Source: Buxus sempervirens (taxonomy: Eukaryota; Streptophyta; Magnoliopsida; Buxales; Buxaceae). From it: DNA of 64,000 nucleotides. Position numbers and translations under genes: made by a program. Positions 47,039-59,489 of this stretch are shown one piece after another. Position 1 is the stretch's first letter, and the number at the start of each line of letters is the position of its first letter. The stretch is from positions 15,108,205-15,172,204 of the forward strand of contig OX387184.1 in NCBI GenBank assembly GCA_947561395.2. The letters run 5' to 3'. The notes below the pieces were generated by a model. That model searched no databases. It was not told where the DNA came from and saw only the letters and a list, made by a program, of their open reading frames with translations.

Positions 47039-50000
47039 GAGACAGGTAGGGCATATATAGTCTTATAAAAAAAGTTTTCATTTCTTTAAGATTCTAGTAA
47101 TTTATCATGTTTTCTTTCTTCCCTTATTCTTTGATTGCCTTTATCAACAAGGCAACAGCAGTACCCTCCATTTTAAATTGCATTTTGCAGGATTAAAATT
47201 CTTCTCTTTGATAGTTATCCCAAGAAATATTCATATAGCTAATTTTTTGATGACATCTTCTGAAAAAAACAGAGAACTCTGGCAATGCTTTGGTATGTTC
47301 TTTCCAGAAGGCGTGAAATGGTGTTACAGGCTGTACATAGTGATCAATCAATCCAATCAAATTATGGCCAAGGGAGTCTCTTCAGAGTAGACCCAGCTTA
47401 CAAGAATGAAATAAAGAGGGAAATATAGACTTTCAGATGTCTTATCCATGTTTACTTATGCTTTGTTAACACCTGTCAAAGCTACCTTTTGTTCATGACA
47501 TTTGTATCATGATCTCTTTTCACTGTAAAATGCCGGAAATTGTTGTCAACTGTTCAGATGAGTATTTATAAAAATCACACTTCTTCTGTTGCTGTGGTTT
47601 CCTATTGGACGTGTTCTTTCTGCTTTGCCTCAACGGTAGGAGAAATGCATTTTTCCTGAAATTTCTTGTCGCCTCATTTAAATATTTAAAATTCAAATCA
47701 ATGATTGTAATATTGATCAAATTGATGGAATATATTATGGGTGCATCCCTGATTGTCAAAGCACAAATGAAGATCGGATGCACCACATACTCCCGAGATT
47801 ATAATGATTGAATATTTTGAGGACTCAGACAAAAGGTTAAGGAAGAAACAATGATTGATTTCCAAAGGGGATTTCTTGTGCTTTATATTTTGTTAACTAA
47901 GATATCCTATACTGATTTGTTATCTAGGTTGGAATTATGGACTGTCACTTGGTATGAGGGAAAGGCTTAGGCTGCTTAAAAGTGGGTTCATGTCTTAGTG
48001 CAGCCACTTTATACAAAGATACCAAATTTTACGTCTCTTGCTGGTATAAACTTCTTGGGAAACTCCTTTGGAGGATCTGGCACCTGGCAATGGTTTTTTT
48101 CCCCCTTTCCTGGGTTGCAATTGAAGCCAGTTATAGTTCTTTTCACTGTGATTGTTGTTCTTATTGCTGGATTACAGTTGGAATGTTATGACCATTAGAC
48201 AAGAGCTAGGGCCTTGTTTTGGTAATGCTTTATTTTGGGTTGTCAAGATTTAGAGCCAAAATTGTAACTTCTTCATTTTGAGCTGATAAGAGAGTTATAC
48301 TTCCATCTTGAGTAACTATCAGGATTGATCAAATCACTGTATTCCGACTATTTTGAGAACCGCAGTGTGAAGGCCAATGGCAACATGAATTATAGATAGG
48401 AGAACAAGATCAGAAAGAAGTAAACTGCATAGTAAAACACGTTGTTTCTAGCTTAAGTGATTGTTATTAAAATAAAACAATCCCGTAGCTTCCACTATAA
48501 TGAAAACTACGGTGAAAAAGAATCGACAGATTGCATTTTGCTGTTTACTGATACAATGTGCCGTGGACATACAGACATGAATTGATAATCATTATAGAAT
48601 TTTTGCATGGTCTGTCCCTGGCTTGACATCCGATGCACTAAATTTGCCTTTTTTTTCTCTTTTAGTTACCACCTCACATATTGATGGTACTCATCTTTAT
48701 TTGTTTTTGTTTCTGGAAGTTGGCTTGGGCAAATAATGCTATAAATTATGAGTCAGTTCAACTGAGATGGTAAACATGTTAAAGATTTACATCTCCACAT
48801 TTATATGATCCAAGATTTTGAATCTGCATTCTCTGTCCGAAATTTATCAAATGCAGCATCCATTTGTGCAATAATGTATAAGATTTGATAGAAGTGTTAT
48901 ATGATAGAAATAATTCCTTTTAGAAATTGTTTATCATGTTTAGAGTGACCATCTTGGATTGTCAACAGGTTTAATGTTGGTCAATGAAATTCAGTTGGAG
49001 TTATATGGAGAGTATTTCCTTTCTAGACCATATAATATAATTAACAGCACTAATTCATACATCTGTAACCACGATCTATGGATAAACTTTGTTCAATTTT
49101 ATCCCTTTCTGATTGAATAATGGCTTTTTAACTCTGCTTTTCTGCAGCTGCAAAATGTGATATATCTGTTGCATGTTACAAATTGCATGTTTATATCATG
49201 GAATATAAATGATTAATGAGCTGTCTATTCATCAGTAAGGGCCAGTGGATCAAATTGATTCATTTCATCCATGTCCGATTTAGTAAAGACCTTTCTGAAA
49301 TCAGTTCTCTCCCAACAGATGTTTATATATGTTGCTTTTGTTAGGACTTAGTGGCATTGTATATAAATCTGGCAATGCATTAATTCCCACAAACTAATGC
49401 TGGTATCAATGACTTGGGGTACTGATTGACCAATAAAAAGGAATCGAATGCCTTGAGTAGACTCTCATCATCTGTGCCAGGTTCAACTTCTCTTAATGTG
49501 GCTAAATATCTGGCGGATGTATTCATGCTTAATTAAGATCCATTACCTTTTAAACTTCTATCTTAAGCAACAATATCTTGATTTCTTTCCTTTTTTTTTC
49601 TTAGATTTACAGATGAAAGTGGTTCTTGTCAAAACGTCGCAACTTTGTCACACCTTATTATATGCAGGTTATGCCATTTACATAAAGCATCCAAGATGGT
49701 TACCATTTTATCTGGTGGTATACCACTGAGCTTGGTTGAACCTCATAAAAGAATGTGAATACATAAACTACAACCATACATTTATCCATTCTACTCTGCT
49801 TGTCAGTTGAACCTATACAAGAAGGAAAACGACCAAAAAAAAAAAGGAGAACCGATGAAAAGTATAAAAGCAAAACTGCCAAAAATGGAAAAAGTAGGAA
49901 ACAAGACAATTAGCCCAAATCTTTTGAAAAAGAATTTGGTCCTGGTGTAAAGGTTCTTGTGATACAGAGCATTGTAGAACAAGTCTCATACACCCATACA

Positions 50001-51230
50001 TTACCCAAGTATACATGTGCATCGGTGCAGAAGGTTTCTTAAGATTTTGGCTACTTTAAACGGACTTTTTAAGTCCAAAATCCATTGAACTGAATTACTA
50101 AAAGGGATTTGAGTTGGCTGCACTGCTGCAACAATAGACCACCTTGGGTTTGTGGCATTAATAGCAAGGTACTTAAAACTAACTATTCAATCTTCTTCTG
50201 TTCTTGTCAGCTGTAATGGAGGGACAGAACGCTTTTTCCCTGATGATTTGGGCTAGCTGTGAGCGACATAAGTCAGGATTTAGGCAGCTCCAGAACTATT
50301 TTTACCAAAAGTATTTGAGTGAGCCCCTCTGGAGCCAGAAACATATTCAAGTGAAAATCTTCTGGAGCTGGATTGGGCAGTAGACTACTTGTATTGAGTA
50401 TGAAGAACTAGTCTTCTGGGCTAAAAGTCTCCTGAAGTAAAAGAACTGGAGTTCACCTTAGGCTCCTAATTGTTTGTTGCATCAGGCAGGAACAGATCTC
50501 TTAAAACCAATGCGTCTTGCAATGAACGTGATTACTAATCTTGAAGGAGTGACCAGAATTAGTACTTGTAACATCTTGCTTGTGGATTATAAATGAGAAT
50601 TGTGCAAATGCATTTATAAATAGAGTGCAATTCTATTTTCTGAAATTCCACATCATTTACAAGCTGGTGAATTGGATTTTAAATTTAATTATGAAATTTA
50701 TATGAATCAACTGGCCAGCCTAGCAATGATGTAGAACATCAATTGACATAGGAAGCGTATATTGGTTTTGAGTTAACTGATAAATGATCCTAATCTGGGA
50801 CAACAGAAATGCAGTTTTTATTTTCTTAATGATTGTAATAAGGTCTTCTGATCTGATGAATAAGGTCTTCTGTTCTGCTGAATACTGCTACTTTCTCTTT
50901 GAACTTGTAATTATTTGTTCCTTCGTTATCTATCTGAGTTGTGGAAGTTTTTCCTTTTTGTCTCAGGCAATTGGATGTTTATCACCCACTCTGGAACTGC
51001 ATTTATCAATAATATGGACCTTAGATCAAATATGGATCAGATATACATGAGAATGAGGGTTTGCCATCATCAGGGCATGAGAACCTCCACTAAAACCTAT
51101 AAGCTGTTTTTATTTTACACGGAAAGCTGAGCATCACTGAATGAGGGAACATTTCATTGCAAATAAAAAGATAATGATATGATCCTAGGAAGACAGTTTT
51201 TTTTTCCTTTAAGCGCAAGGAAAAAGGCTA

Positions 51231-51565
51231 GTTCCAAAAGCTCCAGTACTTATGGAGACTTCTTAAGTTCAAGTCTTAACATTTATGATTGTAACATTCC
51301 ACCACAATTATGTAGTCGACGTCCGCAGCGGTCCACTCTGTCAACACTCACCTGATGGTAGCCCTTTCTCTTTTTGCGGCTCTACTCACCTATTATTATC
51401 CAATGACTTATTACCGTTTAATCCAGCCTATTGGTCACCCCCTCCATGATTCCAACCCACGACGTTATATCTGCTCTGGTACGGTCTGTCACAGGCCTTG
51501 TCTTTGTTCCAAAAGCTCCATGACTTGTGGAGACTTCTTTAGTTAAGCCCTTAACATTTAGGATC
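51231..51565. repeat. Paired ~58-bp direct repeats flanking ~220 bp
   Basis: GTTCCAAAAGCTCCA...GGAGACTTCTT(T)A continues to CTTAACATTTA at 51231-51288 and again at 51506-51565. The enclosed part (TGTAACATTCC, CCGCAGCGGTCC, CCCACGACGTTATATC) resembles a repeat family often met in plant genomes. I cannot assign it to a class. Confidence 0.55.
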
Positions 51566-52281
51566 ATAGTCAGAACCTTGATAACCAGCAGTTATTTCTC
51601 TTGCAAATGTTAATGTCATACATTTTAATATCTTAAAAGTTTTGAAAAATGTGGGTATAAGATCTAACACCTTGTACCATTAGATGACTAACAAAGTATC
51701 GAATCTCTTCTGAAATTTATCAGGAACTTGAAATATTGCTACTTTCCAAGTTAGTTTTGACATTTTTATGGATGATATTCCAAGGTTTTGGTTTATAATA
51801 TTATTAAGCTTCTTTAATCTTTTTGTTATAAACTGGAAATAAAGCAGTCTACAATCTCCCCGCTGAAATAGTCGAGAAAATATATTGACTTCTTAATTAA
51901 TTATCTGAACCCATACTTGGAACCAACATTTTTCACCCCTGAATTTGGTGAGCAACAATTTTTTTAGGCTCCAAACTCCAATTTTTTTTTTGCAATTTCT
52001 ATGATCAGACATGCTAAAACTTTTGCTACTAAGCATCTGGCAAAACATTTTTGTTCAATTATCTGCTCTACCCATTTGACAGCACACTGCTACTCTTCTA
52101 GCCCGTCTGTGTTCACCATTGCTTATAAACTAATCCCAATATGACTTTTAACTTTTTACTGCAGCATGCTATGGACACCTTGGTCTACGGTAGACTGGGA
52201 AACCTGATTGGGACTCATTTTTGAGACCCATAGGCTTAGTTGGTCAGATTTTTAGAAGTTAAAAAAAAAAAAAAAAAATTA

Positions 52282-52617
52282 AGGCCGGGCTTGGGCTAAG
52301 CATTTTGAAGCCCGGCCCAACGAATTTCATTGTATATGTCAAAAATTAGTTTAATATTCGAATGCATATCTTAAACTTGATTTATCATATGACTAATTCA
52401 TCTTGTAATTTTAATTTTGGTAGTTTTTTGATTTATTTTATTGAAATATAAGTACATAATTATAAATATTTCAAGTATTTTCTAATAAAATATACAAAAA
52501 CTGATTCTAACTGGACCGGGTTCGAGCTTCTTTTCTTATTTTAGGGCCGCGATCGAGTTTGAGTGCAAGGCCTGAAAACCGGGCCGGGCCACGCGCTCTT
52601 ATGATAAGCCCGGCCTC
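52282..52617. mobile_element. Possible TIR element with GGCCGGGCTT ends
   Basis: AAGGCCGGGCTT at 52281-52292 reappears inverted as AAGCCCGGCC at 52308-52317, a perfect 10-bp stem, and again inverted near 52607-52616. The interior is AT-rich. No target duplication was found. It ends about 60 bp before the putative TATA box of the spatacsin-like gene. Confidence 0.4.
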
Positions 52618-52673
52618 TTGTGTTCGAAATCTAACGTTACATGGCCTGCGGCTGATGTTCCCATGGCCTACGG

Positions 52674-52682
52674 TTTTATAAG
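52674..52682 (+). promoter_or_regulatory. Possible TATA box of the spatacsin-like gene
   Basis: TTTTATAAG followed about 30 bp later by a purine-rich leader (from about 52705, GAAGAAGAGAAAGAAAGGG). Position and sequence fit a core promoter. No other support. Confidence 0.35.
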
Positions 52683-53482
52683 CCCTAGGGGCTAGAAAAC
52701 AGAGACTCAGACAAGTAGACGAAGAAGAGAAAGAAAGGGAAAAGGGAAAAAGAAGAGAAAGAGAATACGGAACAGAGGTCTGCTCCCCTGTTTATCTGTC
52801 TTCCTCATTTCTGCTCTCCTCCTCTTGCCTTCATTTTCGACTTCTTTAATTTCTTAACTTTAATATTTTTGCCGAAGTTACATGAGAACTTTGTTTCGTC
52901 CGGCCTCAAAAACAGAGAAGTGTGGGCCGGAACGTTCGAAACGAAGCGACGGTCTTTGTACGTTGAATTCTTTTGAGGCAGAGCCGAAGGAAATGACTGA
53001 ATTCAGTTTTCAGGAGTCCATGATGTTGGGACTTCTCGTGAAATCTAGATGAAAAGCTGCAGCTTAATCCAATCCGTGATTTCTGTTGGTTAAAGATCGA
53101 AACGCTATATCTGGAGAGTTGCTCAGTATTTGATGTGTCAGAGATAATTAATTTGGATATTGTTAACCTTTCGGAAATCTGTTTGAAAGATTTCGGATGT
53201 GAGTGAATAGGATTTTTGGATGTGGTCAGTTCACAATCTTTTTCGAAACTTATTTGAATGATTTGGGCTTCTTATGAATAGGAGTTGAGGAAATGATAGA
53301 TTAATTTGGGTGTTAATAACGTTGAAATTTGTTCGAATGATTTGGTTGTATGCGAATGGTATTTGTGGATTATGGTTCACCATTTTAGAGTCTAACGCAT
53401 ATATTTCTTAAGGTTCTTTTATATATTTTGTAACTGCTGTATTATTTTCTGATCTAATAATTTTCTGTTCTTTCTCACTGCC

Positions 53483-56400
53483 ATGATGAAGATGGCCTTC
53501 TCTACTGGTGGCGAGGCCGAAGATGGACCTGCTATATTGAGATCACGTAGTTGGGACCCTTCTCAGGCTCATCTTAATCTATCAGAATTCCGTGAAGCTT
53601 CCATCTCCCCAACAAGGGAGACGTTGTTGCTGTTATCATATCAGTGCGAAGCTTTGCTGTTTCCGCTGACTGATGGTAATTCCTGATCTTCTCTACCTCT
53701 GTCGTCGAATGCGGTGTGAAATTTGCCCATTTCCAACTGTTAATTGGTCTTTTTTTATGAGCAGGGAATTCTTTGAGTGGAGATGATCCGGGAATAACTT
53801 CCTGCTCTCCAGTACAGGCAGTGTCTACTACGCCTGATTTATTGGATAGTATCCCATGCACTTCTGAACCTGCAGGAATTGCTTCTGGTAGTTCCTTCTC
53901 TCCTGATAGTTCTTCTATTTGTAAGTCTTATCCTGCTGTTTGTGACGTAAAATCATTTGCTTGGGGGCACTGTGGGGACACATACAATCAGCTCAAGGAT
54001 GATGATTTTAGAGAACTTCTTTTTGTGTCTGGCAATCATGGCGTTACGGTTCATGCATTTCGTCACCCGAATAAAACCAATCAAAATGAAATTTCTGAAT
54101 CCTTTTCAAAGGGTGAGGCTGGGCAGGGCAAATGGGTTGAATGGAGTCCTTCTGCTTCAGCTCCCAATTTGTCGGAGAAAAAACCATCCAGCACGTTTCA
54201 TGATAGCCCTGGAAGTTTCTGGGAAGCAGACAGGACTGACAGAAAGGGTGAAAGATCGCATGATGTTTGTGGAGAATCTGGATGTCTTGAGTCACCGAGA
54301 AGACCTTTTACATCGAAGAAATGGTTGCGGACTTTTTTGACCAATGTTGAAATGCTGGAGTCTGGTGGTAAGTTCTGGACTAGGTTCCCAGGAAAGGCGT
54401 CATTTCCTTGTTTTGCAGAGGTTGTTTCATTTAGCATTTTTGATAACGCTTCAACATTCATGGAATTCATTTTGCATACTAATCCTGTATCCAATAATAA
54501 GGAAAACTGTAGCAAAATAACAGTTCTAGCTCCTGGGGCTGCTGCATTGGTAAATTCGGATTTAACTGTGACAAACTCAAATGACAATTCTTGTAACTCA
54601 TCCAAACTTTTGAGTTTTGACACAAACATCTTGTATAAATGTTCCAGAGTATTCTCCAGCTCCTCAAACCGTCTAGTTGGTTTTGTTCTCACATTGGTAG
54701 ACCCTCTATCAGTTAGTAAAAATGAAGAAAATGAAAGATTTTGGAGCAAGATTTTACTTGTTGTTGTTTTGATACACCAGTGGGGAATCGAATGGATTTG
54801 CTCAGTGAAACTTCATGATACACGTCCAAACCTTGGTTCAGAGTTTGAATGGATGGACTTCCAATTTTCTGACACTTTTCTTGCTTGTCTTAATGCTTCT
54901 GGCTTAATATTTGTATATGGTGCAACAACTGGGGAATTTGTTGCATGTGTTGATGTTTTACGGATCTGTGGACTTGGTCCAAGTCCAAATGTTTTGAAGG
55001 AAGAGAAGTTGTCTGCAGAGGGAGATATATCACCAAGAAATGCTAATCAAAGTGATCAAGATGACAAACAGAACGGTACATTTACCAAGGAAGTTAGTTA
55101 TTTCTGCAGGAAACCTCTTTTTAAAAGGTTAATAGTTGCATCACGTTCTTCACTGTTTCTTGCTGTTGACGAATATGGTGTAATGTATGTATTTTCTATC
55201 AGTGATTTTATTTCGGACAAGTACTCGCTTCAGAAATTGGCCCCATCTTTTCAGCATTTTGGGCTTGGTGTGTTGTTTGGCTGGGAGATTGGTGCTTCTG
55301 AAATTGGCTGTCAAAAAGTGGTTTCTAATCTTTCAAATTTTCATAGTTGGAATGATGCATTGAGAAACAATGAAACTTCCCCTTCCGCAGCTGGTGCTGG
55401 ATATAATAAGCTTTTGAAAAAGGAAAATGGGGACATACAGGGAGAGGGATTTCATGATGATTCTTTTATGACTGGTTTTTCTGCTATTGGACAGATAGAA
55501 GATCATTCGATTAGTTGTAAATCGTCAACCTTCCCTATGCGAAGGATCTTTCTACCTATTGATGGATATAATGAAGATGATTCCATATTTTTTTCTCCTT
55601 TTGGAATTATCCGGCTCATTAAGAGATGCAGGATAAAAGATAAACATGGTTTCAAACTCATAGATACATGTTTGCGCATAGCTTTGCCAGTTAATGATGA
55701 TGGAGGAGTAAACTCTGGTCGCACCATGGTTGGTCTTGGGAGGGAAGAATCATTTCTTGGAGAAGCAATTGGTTGCTCTTACCAGGGATGTTTCTATTTG
55801 GTGAGAGAAGATGGTGTGTCAGTTGTTCTTTCTTCGATTTCAATTTTGTCAGGTGTTCGTTCTTTAGAATCTCTTGACTATTGGCGACAACATATGAGCA
55901 TAGGTGGTTGGTATCAGAGAGAAAACATATCGGAAAGAAAAGTTTCTGAGAGATGTTGGCAGCCTTGGAAATTGGAAGTTCTGGATAGAGTTCTTTTATA
56001 TGAAGGTCCTGAAGAAGCAGATAACATATCTCTGGAAAATGGTGAGAATATTTGCCTTTGATACTGTCCTGTGATAGCTAAACACTTTTCATTCTTATCA
56101 GTAAGGAATTGTAATTATATCAGTAGTAAAATGGGAAAGCCTCATGTGCACCAAAAGTACGCATCAAGGCTAGAGGAAAAAAGATTTCAAAAGCTAAATC
56201 TCTAAGTCAATAACAATTGTTTGTTCAGTATGTTTTCCTGACAATTTTAACCCTCAAGAAGGCAATGGGATGAAAGCTAGATCATATGAATAATCCCATG
56301 ATGGACCAAAATGACTTGGGTTCCTATCTTAAGATAATGTCTACCATATTGGGGCCATGGATAAGATTTCTGTATAAATTTGTAATTAACTCTCTCTTTC

Positions 56401-57390
56401 TTTCTCGTTCTTGCATTGTCACCTAATAAAATTTTGTATATTTGCTTCATTTATTATTTATTTATGTTTTCTGTTTTGACCTGTCCTTGTAAATAGTGTT
56501 ATTATATTTTAAGTGCCTTTTATTGAACCATACTGTCTTATTATTTTGAAACTGCAACCCTCAATTTAAATACCATCTCTTTTATATATATATGCTGGTT
56601 CCACATAGTTGGGAGCTTGGACAATAACGATGATCATTTTTCAATTGATAATTTCTGATGCATTATTTTTTCATTTCCCTTTGATACCAGTTCATTGAAT
56701 TTGTAGTAGGATTAAGATTTTAGGCTCTGTTTTGTTTTTATTTTGACATTAGGTTAGATAAGTGGAAGCACGTGAGGTAGAAAATAGTAATTAATATGTT
56801 AAAGTAGCAGAAGTTTAGATAAAGTCATGGTAGCTGCAGTAGGAGTTAATGCTTTTAAAGTCACTACATTTGGTGGGAAATTCTGTACTTCCTCACCTTT
56901 GGTTTTCGTATTGACTCTTAGAAAAATGCTACATATGGAACAATATGTTGTGATATTTGATGACATTTAAAACCAATACAAACGAATATTATAGATGTTT
57001 TCTTTGAATAATTAAAAAAAAAGATTTAAGTTTTTTAGCAATCATGAATTAGTGGCTTAGATTCTACAAATCATATAGTTGCTGCAACTAATTCATTTCA
57101 GAGTGCATAAATGTTTTACTTAGGTGTATCTCAGTCAGTTCTGTTTCAGTCTGCAGAAGTGTCAGTATATGCATGTATGTGTGTGTATATGCGCGTGCGC
57201 GTGTTTATATATATGTATATACATATATATACGTGCCTGCATAATATGGTTTTTTATTGTTATGTGCCTATGAGTAACATATTTTAGTATATTATTTCAG
57301 GATGGGACCTGAAAATTGCTCGGATGCGTCGCCTCCAGTTAGCACTAGACTACTTAAAATATGATGAAATACAGCAGTAAGATTCTGAAT

Positions 57391-57449
<59 letters not shown>

Positions 57450-59458
57450 TTATATATGTATATATATATGCATGTATGCATATGTATTTTTGTACACATA
57501 CACACACAGTTGTAGTTCTTTGTGCTTTTTCTCAAGAAAGTATAACCTTAGCTTTATCCTTAAAATTATTTTGGGGTATTATCAAAATGCACGTCTTGCA
57601 TAAGCATTGTGATAGAAAATTTTCATGTGATCAGAATGCCCATGATATTTTTAGTGGTTTCATGGCGAGGTACTCCTCTGAAAGGGCCATCAGCCAGGAT
57701 TAGTTTACTTATACTGGCCCACACCGAGTTGGAAAATCCATTTATTAATTTATTACATAGTGGTTTTAATATTTATTTAAAATTCAATTTTTTGTTAAAA
57801 AATAAAAAAATTTAAAATCCATTTAACTGTTGCATCTAATCTTCCAAATACATTATGCATTTAAAATTACGACATGTAAAGATCCTTACGTGGTACTTCC
57901 TTGCTACACCCTAATACGAGGTAAAAATAATAGATCTATTTTATTTGTTTTTGTTCATGAATAAATTACGGTGTCAAGGATCTTCATATGGTATGAAGAT
58001 CCTTAGCTTTAAATTGAAACTAAATTTTTTTTTGCATGGGTAATTTGTGGTGTCATGGACCTTCATATGGTCATTGAGTTTGACATTGAAAATTTCCGTC
58101 CTTATAAGCAATGGGAATGAGATAACATAAAAGAAACTGGGAATAGGTATGTTTCTCTCGTCTCTCTCTCTCTCTCTTGTCTCGCTTGCGAATTGAAAAA
58201 AAGCAGGTATGGGCTTAACAGGAATTAGCGGAATTAACAGATTCTGCTAACTCAGTATTAATATTTTTTTTCTTGCATGGAAACATTTCATCCATACCAG
58301 TAAAATATGAGGGTTATTTAAACCCCCATGTGAGTTTGCAAAACTTCCCTGGCTGGCAGTCACTAGAGAAAACTAGAACTTCAACATTCTTACCTGGTTT
58401 AAACATCTAAAATAACAAATTTGTATGCCAGAAGCATATACAACTGTGAAGATTAGACTAGTTTGACTATTCAACGCATATATAAAGCTAAGACAACTTG
58501 AAAGGTATGAAAAATGATTTTTTTAGCTGTAAAAGATGCCCAGATTGATTCCTTACGTTTTACTGTTTCCAATTCGTGATTGAAAAATAATTTAGTTGAT
58601 GTCATAATTACCAAATAACAATTACATATGTTGCAATTAATTTGCTTAAAAGGTCATTATTTGCATGTTGTGCTAAGGTTTTTACCCGACTATCTTCTTC
58701 ATAGTGAAATTATGTATTTTGTTTAACTGTTTTCTAGTTATTGTGTTAATTATAAATAATAATTGTTCAATTTTTTCAGCCTTTGTTTCTGTATGTTCCT
58801 GAAAATTAGTGTGGAAAGCTTTATGTTTTCACCATATACTGAGGCATAACTTTTGTCTGTGCTGGCTGAGATCTGGCATGCTTCAGCCAATAAATCGTGA
58901 AATGGAGCATATCACAGAAATTGGAGTTTGATGTGCCTTGTTTGCATTTACCTAAAATTACCAAGAGAAAACAATCATTCTATGCTTTAAGTTGAAGACT
59001 ATCTGCTTACTATTTATTTTGATTTACAGGAAATTTGAAGCCTTTATATTAGAGGAATATAGAGGGATGTTTTTGGAAAATTTTTTAGAGGAATGGTTTT
59101 TGGAAAATTTTCTTTTCCCAGTATTTGCCATAAAATACCATGTTAAATGTTTCAAGATGATGAAAATACTGATGTGAGTAATAAGTCAGTGCCTTTCAAG
59201 AAGGGAAATTTGGATTCGTCATCATGAGTTGGTGAGTAATATGGGTTCACATGCCTAGGTTATGACCAGTTTGTCAGTGGATTGGATCAGGATCGACCTG
59301 AATCTCATCCAAAAAGAATGGATATGGTCAGGAGTTTTTGATCTGGTAATCTGATTAGGTATGATCTGACTCAGTCCGTCAATTTGATCTGATAAGAATC
59401 CAATCTGATTTTATTTGTGTATGAAGTTTACATATATGTGTGTGCCTATATATATAAT

Positions 59459-59489
<31 letters not shown>

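Larger units (their letters stand above)
47039..52670. other. Intergenic region between the MA3-domain gene and the spatacsin-like gene
   Basis: 5.6 kb. The first few hundred bases should be 3' UTR. No frame in the rest resembles a protein. It contains the paired repeat at 51231-51565 and a GC-rich inverted-repeat element at 52282-52617. I recognise nothing else. Confidence 0.5.

Noticed and set aside
57292-57703. Open frames across the TC/TA microsatellite near 57400
   Set aside because: Simple-repeat translations (alternating Ser-Leu, Tyr-Ile) within an intron.
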